Assembly (NCBI GenBank): GCA_938003765.1
Contig: CALKYE010000065.1
Span: forward strand, 1-33,638
DNA: 33,638 bases
Origin: an uncultured Planctomycetia bacterium
GTDB taxonomy: Bacteria; Planctomycetota; UBA1135; GCA-002686595
Direction: 5' to 3'
The notes beneath the pieces are model-generated. The model was given only the letters and a program-made list of their open reading frames with translations, had not been told where the DNA came from and did not search any database. A program made the position numbers and the translations under genes. Shown here in pieces: positions 17,709-24,586 of this stretch (position 1 is its first letter; every line of letters begins with the position of its first letter).

Positions 17709-18734
17709 ATGTCCGTGGCCGTCGCGCAACGTCCGATGATCCTCAATCCCGGGTTCGAGCTCACGCTCCGCCCGATGCGCTATCCCGTCTTCTACGAGAT
17801 GTACAAGTCGGCGATCCGCAACACGTGGACGGTCGAGGAAGTGGACTTCTCGAGCGACCTGGTCGACCTGCGCAGCCGCTTGCTCCCGGCCGAGCGCCAC
17901 CTCGTGCACCGCCTCGTGGCGTTCTTCGCGACCGGCGACTCGATCGTCGCCAACAACGTCGCGCTGAACCTCTACAAGCACATCAACTCGCCCGAGGCGC
18001 GCATGTACCTGTCGCGCCAGATCTACGAGGAGGCGCTGCACGTCCAGTTCTACTTGACGCTGCTCGACAACTACGTGCCCGACATCAAGGAGCGCGAGCT
18101 GGCCTTCGCGGCCATCCACAACATCCCCTCGATCGCGCGCAAGGGCGAGTTCTGCTTCAAGTGGATGGAGTCGGGACTGGTCGTCGACAAGCTCCTCACG
18201 CGCGAGGATCGCCGGCGCTTCCTGCTGAACCTCATCTGCTACGCCTGCTGCGTCGAGGGCCTGTTCTTCTACGCGGCCTTCGCCTACGTCTACTTCATGC
18301 GCAGCAAGGGGCTGCTCAACGGCCTGGCCTCGGGCACCAACTGGGTGTTCCGCGACGAGAGCATGCACATGAGCTTCGCGCTCGAAGTGGCCGAGACCGT
18401 GCGGCGCGAGGAGCCCGAACTGTTCGACGCCGAACTCGAGCGCCACATCGTGGCCATGATCGAGGACGCCGTGAACTGCGAGACCCAGTTCGCCGAGGAC
18501 CTGCTCGGCGGCGGCGTGCCGGGCCTCTCGGTGCGCGACATGCGCCAGTACCTCGAGTACGTCGCCGACCAGCGCCTCCAGAACCTCAGCCTCAAGCCGC
18601 GCTTCGGCGCCAAGAACCCCTTCGGGTTCATGGAGCTGCAGGACGTGCAGGAGCTCTCGAACTTCTTCGAGCGCCGCGTGAGCGCCTACCAGGTCGGCGT
18701 GACCGGCGAAGTCGCGTTCAACGAGTCGTTCTGA
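17709..18734 (+). CDS. nrdB: Ribonucleoside-diphosphate reductase, class Ia beta subunit
   Basis: The 341-residue protein is the ferritin-like small subunit that holds the di-metal tyrosyl radical. Aligning by eye to the E. coli family, all metal ligands are present: Asp77 (TGDSIVANN), Glu108 and His111 (YEEALHVQFY), Glu183 (VEGLFFY), and Glu217 and His220 (RDESMH). The tyrosine four residues after the first His, Tyr115, is in the place of the radical tyrosine, so it is not a Phe-bearing class Ic form. The C-terminus (GEVAFNESF) resembles the peptide that docks to NrdA. AGGAG lies 10 bases before the ATG, and the gene is clearly in one operon with nrdA. Confidence 0.96.
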   Translation: MSVAVAQRPMILNPGFELTLRPMRYPVFYEMYKSAIRNTWTVEEVDFSSDLVDLRSRLLPAERHLVHRLVAFFATGDSIVANNVALNLYKHINSPEARMYLSRQIYEEALHVQFYLTLLDNYVPDIKERELAFAAIHNIPSIARKGEFCFKWMESGLVVDKLLTREDRRRFLLNLICYACCVEGLFFYAAFAYVYFMRSKGLLNGLASGTNWVFRDESMHMSFALEVAETVRREEPELFDAELERHIVAMIEDAVNCETQFAEDLLGGGVPGLSVRDMRQYLEYVADQRLQNLSLKPRFGAKNPFGFMELQDVQELSNFFERRVSAYQVGVTGEVAFNESF

Positions 18735-18848
18735 CCAGCAGTAAGGCGCCAGAGCAATTTTTCACGATAGCTGCACGGCCCCGCGACCTTCGCGCGGCGC
18801 GGCGACCAACGCGGAAGCTCTGCCCGGGCGCGGGACCATCTGACGGCC

Positions 18849-18898
18849 CGTCGTAAAACGGTCCGGACCAATTTACGACGCTACGTAAAACGGTCCGG
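18849..18898. repeat. 32-bp palindrome plus an extra direct half-site
   Basis: The sequence at 18849-18880 is a near-perfect palindrome (14 of 16 positions pair) with outer arms CGTCGTAAA and TTTACGACG. Its core is the perfect 10-bp palindrome GGTCCGGACC (18860-18869). The half-site CGTAAAACGGTCCGG at 18852-18866 recurs exactly at 18884-18898, 32 bp further on. The element lies between the convergent stops of nrdB (18734) and the membrane protein (18943). It could be a shared transcription end, a regulator site or a dispersed repeat. A short T-run (18763-18767) is too far away to make it a standard terminator. Confidence 0.6.
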
Positions 18899-18942
18899 CC
18901 CAGACGCGGTCGTGTCGCTTCGCTGTTGGTGACTCGCGCGCC

Positions 18943-19791
18943 CTAGTCGAGCTCGTCGGGCATGCGCCACGCGACGGCGTCGGCGCCCAGGTGGCGCTCG
19001 AGTTCGCCGGCGAGCGCGGTGGCCTGCTGCTCGAGCTCGCGCTTGCGGCGCGCGTCGCGAAACACGAGACCGTGCTCGGGATCCTGATCGATGGCCTCGA
19101 GCACGGCGTTCTCGTAGGCCTGCACGCGCGCGACGAGTTCGTCCGGCAGCGCGAGGAGACTGGGGTCGACGTTGGCGCCGCTGTCGCGGTCCCACAGCGG
19201 CCAGGCGCCCGGATAAGGCCGCAGCTCGACGTGCGCAGGTCGCGCGGAAGCGTGCGAAGGAAGCGTTTGCGCATCCGACGGAGCGGAGCGCGCCGCGCGC
19301 AAGCGACCGCGGCCGAGGAGCCACGCTTGCCAGGTGACCAGAACCGTGCACAGCACCGCGATCAGCGCGTCCATGCGGCTGGAGTTCGACAACGCCACGC
19401 GCTCGCTCACGTCGGTCCAGATCACGAGCGCGAACGCGAGCGCGTACACGATCGTTGCGCTCGCTGTCTGGCTGCGACCCTTGTGGTCTTCCGCGTCTTC
19501 GGGCGGGAAGTACGCCGCGGCGTAGGCCAGCCAGGCGAACTGCACGAGCGTGTTGAGCCCCATGAGCCAGTGCGTGCGCGCGCTGAGCCCGGCCAGCGCG
19601 ACTCCGCCCACGCAAGTGAGCACGCCGCCGAGCGTGAGCAGCGCCGCGCGCACGTGATGGCGCGCGCGTTCGCCGCCGTGGAGCGCCGCGTAGACCTGGT
19701 CCAGGAGGCGCGCCTGCTCGAGTCGGATCAGCACCAGCACGCCGCCGAAGGCGTAGAAGACGCCGATCGCGCGGAGCAGCTTCTCGATCAT
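18943..19791 (-). CDS. Four-helix membrane protein of unknown function
   Basis: The 282-residue protein has about four hydrophobic helices in its first 165 residues (for example FYAFGGVLVLIRL, LLTLGGVLTCVGGVAL, LVQFAWLAYAAAYF, IVYALAFALVIW). A soluble C-terminal half follows, with a charged, probably coiled-coil stretch (about 225-270: ARRKRELEQQATALAGELERHLG). No family was recognised. The start at 19791 has no ribosome binding site. An extended -10-like sequence (TGCTAGTCT) ends 9 bases upstream, suggesting a leaderless mRNA. It is divergent from the LytS-type kinase gene and convergent with nrdB. Confidence 0.8.
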   Translation of the reverse strand: MIEKLLRAIGVFYAFGGVLVLIRLEQARLLDQVYAALHGGERARHHVRAALLTLGGVLTCVGGVALAGLSARTHWLMGLNTLVQFAWLAYAAAYFPPEDAEDHKGRSQTASATIVYALAFALVIWTDVSERVALSNSSRMDALIAVLCTVLVTWQAWLLGRGRLRAARSAPSDAQTLPSHASARPAHVELRPYPGAWPLWDRDSGANVDPSLLALPDELVARVQAYENAVLEAIDQDPEHGLVFRDARRKRELEQQATALAGELERHLGADAVAWRMPDELD

Positions 19792-19800
19792 CGATCGCGG

Positions 19801-19806
19801 AGACTA
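19801..19806 (-). promoter_or_regulatory. Extended -10-like element before the four-helix membrane protein
   Basis: TAGTCT, preceded by TGC, ends 9 bases before the ATG at 19791. It fits the extended -10 pattern TGnTAnnnT. No ribosome binding site lies between. Confidence 0.35.
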
Positions 19807-19885
19807 GCAAGCGAGCTTCGCGCATACAGCGGCGCCGCTCGCTCCTCGCTGCGCGCTGCCGGCGCCGTGGGGGACGCGCCAGCGC

Positions 19886-19891
19886 TAACGT
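19886..19891 (+). promoter_or_regulatory. -10-like element before the LytS-type kinase
   Basis: TAACGT ends 8 bases before the GTG at 19900. No ribosome binding site lies between the two. An AAGGAG is present, but just inside the coding sequence. Confidence 0.3.
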
Positions 19892-19899
19892 AGAGCGAC

Positions 19900-21060
19900 G
19901 TGAAGGAGCACGACAGCTCGACCGCGCACATCCAGGACGTCGAGTCCTGGCTCACGTCGCCGTGGAAGCGCGTGGTGCTCGCCGTGGCGGTCACGCTGGC
20001 CGCGGCCGGCTCCACCACCGTGCAGGTCGCCGACTGGTTGGACGCCCGCGATCGCCCCTTCGATCTCCTGCAGCTCTTCCTGCAGCAGTTGTGCGTGTGG
20101 GCGCCGTGGGGACTCGTCGGCGCGCCGCTCGTCTACCTCGCGCGGGAGATCTTCCGTTGGCGCCGCTCGTGGGTGGTGGCGGCGCTGGTGCAGATCCCGC
20201 TCTCGCTCGTGGTCTCCAAGCTGTTCCACTACTACGAGGACGCGCTCGCGAACGTCGTGTTCCAGGACGAGTGGCTGGCGCCCAAGCGCGCCGGCGTGCA
20301 CGCCTGGTTCCGCATCACGCGCGAGCTGCTCGTGTACTGGCTCGTGCTCTCGCTCGGCGGCGCGGTCTACGCCTTCCTGCGCTCGCAGCGCGAGGCGCGT
20401 CGCGCGGCGGACCTGGCGCTGCGCGAGGCCGAACTGCGCGGCGAGGTCGCGCAGGCGCGCCTGGACACGCTCAAGAGCCAGCTCCAGCCGCACTTCCTCT
20501 TCAACGCGCTCAACTCGGTCGGCGGGCTCGTGCGCGAGGGCGAGACCAAACGCGCGCTGTCGATGCTCTCGTCGATCGCGAGCTTGCTGCGCGGCGCGCT
20601 CGATCAGAGCGAAGTGCGCGAGGTGCGCCTCGCCGACGAGCTGTCGCTGGTCGAGCGCTACCTCGAGATCGAGCGCGTGCGCTTCGGCGAGCGACTGCAG
20701 TACTCGTTCGACGTCGAGCCCGCGACGCGCGAGGCGCGCTTGCCGACCCAGGCGGTGCTGACGCTGGTCGAGAACGCGGTCCGCCACGGCGTCTCGCCGC
20801 GCGAGAGCGGCGGACGCATCCAGGTGCGCGCGAGCCAGACTGGCGACAGGCTGCGCGTCGAAGTCGAAGACGACGGCCCCGGCTTCGCGCCGCACGTGCT
20901 CGAAAGCTCGTCCACCGCGCTCGACGACGACGGCCGCGTGCACATCGGCCTCGCGAACACGCGCCACCGCCTCGAACTCATGTACGGCGAGCGCCAGTCG
21001 ATGCGCCTCGCCAATGCGCCCAGCGGGGGCGCGCTTGTGACGATCGAGATCGAGCGCTAG
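19900..21060 (+). CDS. LytS-type sensor histidine kinase
   Basis: The 386-residue protein has four membrane helices (about 24-46, 66-82, 90-110 and 142-162). A linker helix and a histidine-kinase domain of the LytS/YpdA (His_kinase PF06580) type follow. The phospho-acceptor is His198 in LKSQLQPHFLFNALNSV. The ATPase part has ENAVRHGVSP (291-300), DDGPGF and GLANTRHRLELMYG. Such kinases signal to LytTR response regulators. The only one in the window lies 2.6 kb away at 23641, beyond the two amidohydrolase genes, and is the likely partner. The GTG at 19900 is the first possible start after a stop. Its stop shares the bases CTAG with the stop of the convergent amidohydrolase gene. Confidence 0.9.
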   Translation: MKEHDSSTAHIQDVESWLTSPWKRVVLAVAVTLAAAGSTTVQVADWLDARDRPFDLLQLFLQQLCVWAPWGLVGAPLVYLAREIFRWRRSWVVAALVQIPLSLVVSKLFHYYEDALANVVFQDEWLAPKRAGVHAWFRITRELLVYWLVLSLGGAVYAFLRSQREARRAADLALREAELRGEVAQARLDTLKSQLQPHFLFNALNSVGGLVREGETKRALSMLSSIASLLRGALDQSEVREVRLADELSLVERYLEIERVRFGERLQYSFDVEPATREARLPTQAVLTLVENAVRHGVSPRESGGRIQVRASQTGDRLRVEVEDDGPGFAPHVLESSSTALDDDGRVHIGLANTRHRLELMYGERQSMRLANAPSGGALVTIEIER

Positions 21061-22274
21061 CGCACCGTCTCGCTCACCACGACGCCGTCGATCACCGTGC
21101 CGATGCAGTGCGAGGTGTACTCGAACGGATCGCCGTCGTAGAGCGCGAGGTCGCCGTCCTTGCCCACTTCGAGGCTGCCCAGGCGCGTCTCGAGGCCGAG
21201 CACGCGCGCGGCGTCGAGCGTCACTGCTCGCAGCGCTGCTTGCGGGCCCAGTCCGTGCGCCGCGGCGACGGCGGCCTCGAAGAGCACGACGCGCGTCTTG
21301 GGCACGTACTCCTCGTAGCCACTCTGGAAGGCGAACAAGACGCCGGCGTCGAGCAGTTGCTTGGGCGTCGCGCGGCTCGCGTTCTCGAGTTCGCCCGCGA
21401 AGCGCGCGAGCGGCGGGTGCAGGATCACGGGGAAGCCCGAGGCCTTGATGGGCTCGATCATCTGGTAGGCCTCGGCCGCGCCGTCGATCACCAGGCGCAG
21501 GTCGAACTCCTTCGCCAGTCGCAGCGCCGAGGCGATGTCCTGGTGGCGTTGAGCGGTGATCATCAGCGGCACGCGCCGCTCGAGCAGCGCTAGCAGCGCT
21601 TCCTTGCGCAGGTCGCGGTCGGGCCGCTTGCTCGCGTCGTCGCCGGCGTTCGCGAGCTTGCGTTGATATTCGCGCGCGCCGATCAGCGCCTCGCGCAGCA
21701 TCGCCGACTGCTTGCCCGCGGTTCCGGGCGACTTGTCCCCGCTCGCGCGCGAATCGTCGCCGAGCGTCGCTGCGATCATCGCGAAGGGCGTGATCACGGC
21801 CTCGTCGACCGTCTCGCCGCGCGTTTTGACGACCATCGTCTGGCCCGAGATCAACGCCGCCGGCGCGTGGCCGGTGTGCACGGTGGTGACGCCGTGCTCG
21901 CGCAGCCAAGCGATCAGGCGCTCGCGAGCGTTGTACGCATCGATCGCGCGCAGTTCGGGCTGGATCGGCGCGCTGGGATCGAGCTGATCCTGGTCTTGCG
22001 GCTGATTGAGGTAGCCCGCGAGGCCGACGACCGAGTGCGCGTCGACCAGACCGGGCGTGACGACCTTGGCCTCGAGCACGCGCACTCCGCTGGGGATGGC
22101 GGTGCTCGCCGCCGCGCCGACGGCTGCGATCTTGCCGTTGCGCACGATCACGACACCGTCGCGAATCGGCGCGCCGCTCACGGTGTGCACGAGCTCCGCG
22201 CGCACGGCCACGTCCTGCGCGACGAGCGGCGCGGAGCACGAAAGGACAGCGATGCAGATCGAGAGCAGCTTCAC
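21057..22274 (-). CDS. Exported amidohydrolase-like protein lacking metal ligands (probable pseudoenzyme)
   Basis: The 405-residue protein is a paralogue of the amidohydrolase gene just upstream, with the same domain layout: a urease-type beta-sandwich around an amidohydrolase barrel. The metal-binding HxH motif is degraded to HSV (residues 80-82, DAHSVVG). The positions of the later histidines and aspartate in the paralogue read LVIDGAAEAY and FAFQSGYEEYVPKTR instead of VVLHHVSEAY and GFHTDDWITDSR. No intact set of ligands is left. A signal sequence (KLLSICIAVLSCSAPLVAQ) starts it, perhaps a lipoprotein signal at Cys13. I chose the GTG at 22274: GGAGG lies 7 bases upstream, and its GTGA overlaps the TGA of the upstream gene. 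It probably forms a complex with the active paralogue. Confidence 0.85.
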   Translation of the reverse strand: MKLLSICIAVLSCSAPLVAQDVAVRAELVHTVSGAPIRDGVVIVRNGKIAAVGAAASTAIPSGVRVLEAKVVTPGLVDAHSVVGLAGYLNQPQDQDQLDPSAPIQPELRAIDAYNARERLIAWLREHGVTTVHTGHAPAALISGQTMVVKTRGETVDEAVITPFAMIAATLGDDSRASGDKSPGTAGKQSAMLREALIGAREYQRKLANAGDDASKRPDRDLRKEALLALLERRVPLMITAQRHQDIASALRLAKEFDLRLVIDGAAEAYQMIEPIKASGFPVILHPPLARFAGELENASRATPKQLLDAGVLFAFQSGYEEYVPKTRVVLFEAAVAAAHGLGPQAALRAVTLDAARVLGLETRLGSLEVGKDGDLALYDGDPFEYTSHCIGTVIDGVVVSETVR

Positions 22275-23587
22275 TTGGGATCCTCCTCGTCGCCCAGGCA
22301 GCACGTCGCGAGCATGCGCGGCATGCCCGCGCCCCAACCTCCGTCGGCCCACTTGCGATCGCCGGGGTCTGAAAGGTCGAAGACCTTCACGCCCTCGACC
22401 CAGGTCTGCTCGACGCGCGTGTAGACCGACAGCGGATCGCCCGAGAGCACGATCAGGTCGGCGTCCTTGCCGACTTCGAGGCTGCCGACGCGCTCGCCCA
22501 GATCGAGCATGCGCGCAGCGTTGATCGTCAGGCCCGCGAGCGCGGTTTCGCGCGTCACTCCCGCGCGCACGGCGAGTGCAGCGCTGCGCAGGAACACGCG
22601 CGAGTCGGTGATCCAGTCGTCGGTGTGGAAACCCACGAGCTGCGGCGCGCCGCGGCGTTCGAGCTCAGCGGCCGAGCGCGCGTCGAACTCCGAGGCCTCG
22701 AGCTTGCCGCCCGGCGTGTCGATCACGATCAGCGAGCACGGCGCATTGGCCGCGACGATCTCGTCCGCGACCTTGTAGGCCTCGCTGACGTGGTGGAGCA
22801 CGACGCGGAAGCCGAACTCCTTCGACAGGCGCAGCACGGTCACGATGTCGTCGTGGCGGTGCGTGTGGTGGTGGACGATGCGCTTGCCGTCGACCAGCTC
22901 GAGCAGCGCCTCGTGCCCCAGTTCGCGCGCCGGCAGCTTGCTCGCGTCATCGCCAGCCGCTTGCACCTTCCGGCGATACTCCAGCGCGGCGACGAACGCT
23001 TCGCGCACGAGCGCCGCGGACTTGCCGCGAGTCTCGGGGAACGGCGGATTGCGCTGGCTGTTCGTGCCGTTCGCCATCTTCATGCCGCCCATCGGCTCGC
23101 CGTCCGCGAAGCGGTAGCACAGCTCCTCGATGGTGTTCGCGTCGCGGTTCTTGACGTAGATCGTCTGCCCGCTCATCAGGTGTCCGCTGCCCGACATGAT
23201 GTTGAGCGTCGTGATTCCGCCGGCCTGCGCGCGCTGCAAGCCCGAATCGCGGCAGTTGACCGCGTCGAGCATGCGCACGCTCGGTTGGATCGGCGCGCTC
23301 GAGTCCGCGCCCCAGCCGCCGCCGACGTGACTGTGCGTGTCGACCAGGCCCGGCATGAGCTGCTTGCCGCTGACGTCGACCACGCGCGCGCCGGGAGGCA
23401 CGGAAATGTCACTCCGCGCGCCGAGGGCGACGATTTTTCCGTCGCGCACGATGAGCACGCCGGCGTCGAGCGGAGCGCCGGTCATGGGGAGCAAACGGCC
23501 ACCCACGAAGGCCACCGTCTCGCTTTGCGCGGCGGCGGGGGAGATCGAGGCGCCGGCGCAAGCGACGGCGAAGAGCAGGCGATTCAT
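22271..23587 (-). CDS. Exported amidohydrolase (imidazolonepropionase/dipeptidase-like)
   Basis: The 438-residue protein starts with a signal peptide (MNRLLFAVACAGASISPAAAQ). It has an intact amidohydrolase site: HSH (85-87, THSHVGG), HHHTHRHDD (239-247), LHHVSEAY (264-271, with His265 and His266) and HTDDW (321-325, with the metal-binding Asp). Members of this branch hydrolyse cyclic or peptide amide bonds and are often annotated as imidazolonepropionase-like. The exported location suggests dipeptide or cell-wall-derived substrates rather than histidine breakdown. The ATG at 23587 has no ribosome binding site, and a TACCTT hexamer lies 6 bases upstream. A GTG at 23611 would add eight residues and is less likely. 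Its stop overlaps the start of the paralogue by 4 bases. Confidence 0.88.
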   Translation of the reverse strand: MNRLLFAVACAGASISPAAAQSETVAFVGGRLLPMTGAPLDAGVLIVRDGKIVALGARSDISVPPGARVVDVSGKQLMPGLVDTHSHVGGGWGADSSAPIQPSVRMLDAVNCRDSGLQRAQAGGITTLNIMSGSGHLMSGQTIYVKNRDANTIEELCYRFADGEPMGGMKMANGTNSQRNPPFPETRGKSAALVREAFVAALEYRRKVQAAGDDASKLPARELGHEALLELVDGKRIVHHHTHRHDDIVTVLRLSKEFGFRVVLHHVSEAYKVADEIVAANAPCSLIVIDTPGGKLEASEFDARSAAELERRGAPQLVGFHTDDWITDSRVFLRSAALAVRAGVTRETALAGLTINAARMLDLGERVGSLEVGKDADLIVLSGDPLSVYTRVEQTWVEGVKVFDLSDPGDRKWADGGWGAGMPRMLATCCLGDEEDPK

Positions 23588-23593
23588 CGCGAC

Positions 23594-23599
23594 AAGGTA
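23594..23599 (-). promoter_or_regulatory. Extended -10-like element before the amidohydrolase pair
   Basis: TACCTT, preceded by TGC, ends 6 bases before the ATG at 23587. It fits TGnTAnnnT, like the element before the membrane protein at 19801-19806. No ribosome binding site is present. Confidence 0.35.
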
Positions 23600-23627
23600 G
23601 CAAGCTCCCACGCGCCAAAAGCTCGCG

Positions 23628-23633
23628 TAGGCT
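23628..23633 (+). promoter_or_regulatory. -10-like element before the LytTR regulator
   Basis: TAGGCT ends 7 bases before the GTG at 23641. A GGGAG lies only one base before the GTG, too close to act as a ribosome binding site. Confidence 0.35.
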
Positions 23634-23640
23634 CGGGAGT

Positions 23641-24450
23641 GTGAACACCACTCAAACTCGCCTGCGTGTTGTGATCGTCGACGACGAACCCCTCGCCCGC
23701 TCGAGCGTGCGTCGACTGTTGGAGAACGAGCCCGACGCCGAAATCGTCGCCGAGTGCGCCAACGGTCGCGAGGCCGTGGCCGCCGTGAAGGCGCACTCGC
23801 CCGACCTGCTCTTCGTCGACGTGCAGATGCCGGGCATGGACGGCTTCGAGCTGGTCGAACAGATCGCCGGTCCGAAGATGCCGATGGTGATCTTCGCCAC
23901 CGCCTTCGATCGCTTCGCGCTCAAGGCCTTCGACGCGCACGCGGTCGACTACCTGCTCAAGCCGCTCGACGACGAGCGCTTCAAGCAAGCCCTGGAGCGC
24001 GCGCGGCAGCGCCGCAAGCTCCAACAGGTCGCCGACGCGACGCGCAAGCTCACCGAGATGCTCGACTCGATGCGCCTGGTGCTCGAAGCCGCGCCCGCGG
24101 CGCCCGGCAAGCCGGCCAGCGCGTACCCCGAGCGCATCTCGATCCACCAGTCCGGCCGCGTCGAGATCGTCGAGCTCGCGAGCGTGGTGTGGATCGAGGC
24201 CGCCGATCAGTACGTGCTGTTCCACACCGACAAGTCCGAGCACCTGATGCGCGAGCCGATGGCCGAACTCGAGAAGAAGCTCGACCCGGCGCGTTTCGTG
24301 CGCATCCACCGCTCGGCGATGGTGGCGCTCGCGCACGTGCGGCGCTTCGAGCGCGACAGCTCGGGCACGGGCAAGGTGTTGGTCGGCAAGGAGCTGTGGC
24401 TGCCGGTCAGCCGCTCGCGCACGGCGCTGTTGCGCGATCGCTTGGGCTGA
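23641..24450 (+). CDS. LytTR-family response regulator
   Basis: The 269-residue protein has an N-terminal receiver domain: acidic pair Asp14 and Asp15 (IVDDEP), phospho-acceptor Asp60 (LLFVDVQMPGMDG), Thr87 and Lys107 (DYLLKPLD). A linker helix leads to a C-terminal LytTR DNA-binding domain (about 165-267), with WIEAADQYVLFH and FVRIHRSAMVAL typical of the family. It most likely takes its signal from the LytS-type kinase at 19900-21060. The only credible start is the GTG at 23641, because an in-frame TAG lies shortly before it. The divergent amidohydrolase pair, which starts 53 bases away, is the obvious candidate target. Confidence 0.92.
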   Translation: MNTTQTRLRVVIVDDEPLARSSVRRLLENEPDAEIVAECANGREAVAAVKAHSPDLLFVDVQMPGMDGFELVEQIAGPKMPMVIFATAFDRFALKAFDAHAVDYLLKPLDDERFKQALERARQRRKLQQVADATRKLTEMLDSMRLVLEAAPAAPGKPASAYPERISIHQSGRVEIVELASVVWIEAADQYVLFHTDKSEHLMREPMAELEKKLDPARFVRIHRSAMVALAHVRRFERDSSGTGKVLVGKELWLPVSRSRTALLRDRLG

Positions 24451-24586
24451 ACGCGGACTGACCCGAGTCGCTCGAACGAGGCGCGGTTCACACGATTGTG
24501 AGTCGACACCTCGGAGCACTCCACCTAGGGTTTGTGTGGATCCCGGGCGGGCGATCCATTCCCACTTCCTCGGCTGGAGCACTCCC

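Noticed and set aside
15008..17764. A 918-codon open frame on the minus strand opposite nrdA
   Set aside because: It is a shadow of nrdA in GC-rich DNA: its product is rich in Arg, Val, Glu and His with no domain, while the plus strand encodes a textbook NrdA.
24488..24501. TCACA-N4-TGTGA considered as a CRP-type site before the secreted protein
   Set aside because: The half-sites are in the reverse order and the spacer is wrong for a CRP site; a 5-bp inverted repeat alone is weak.
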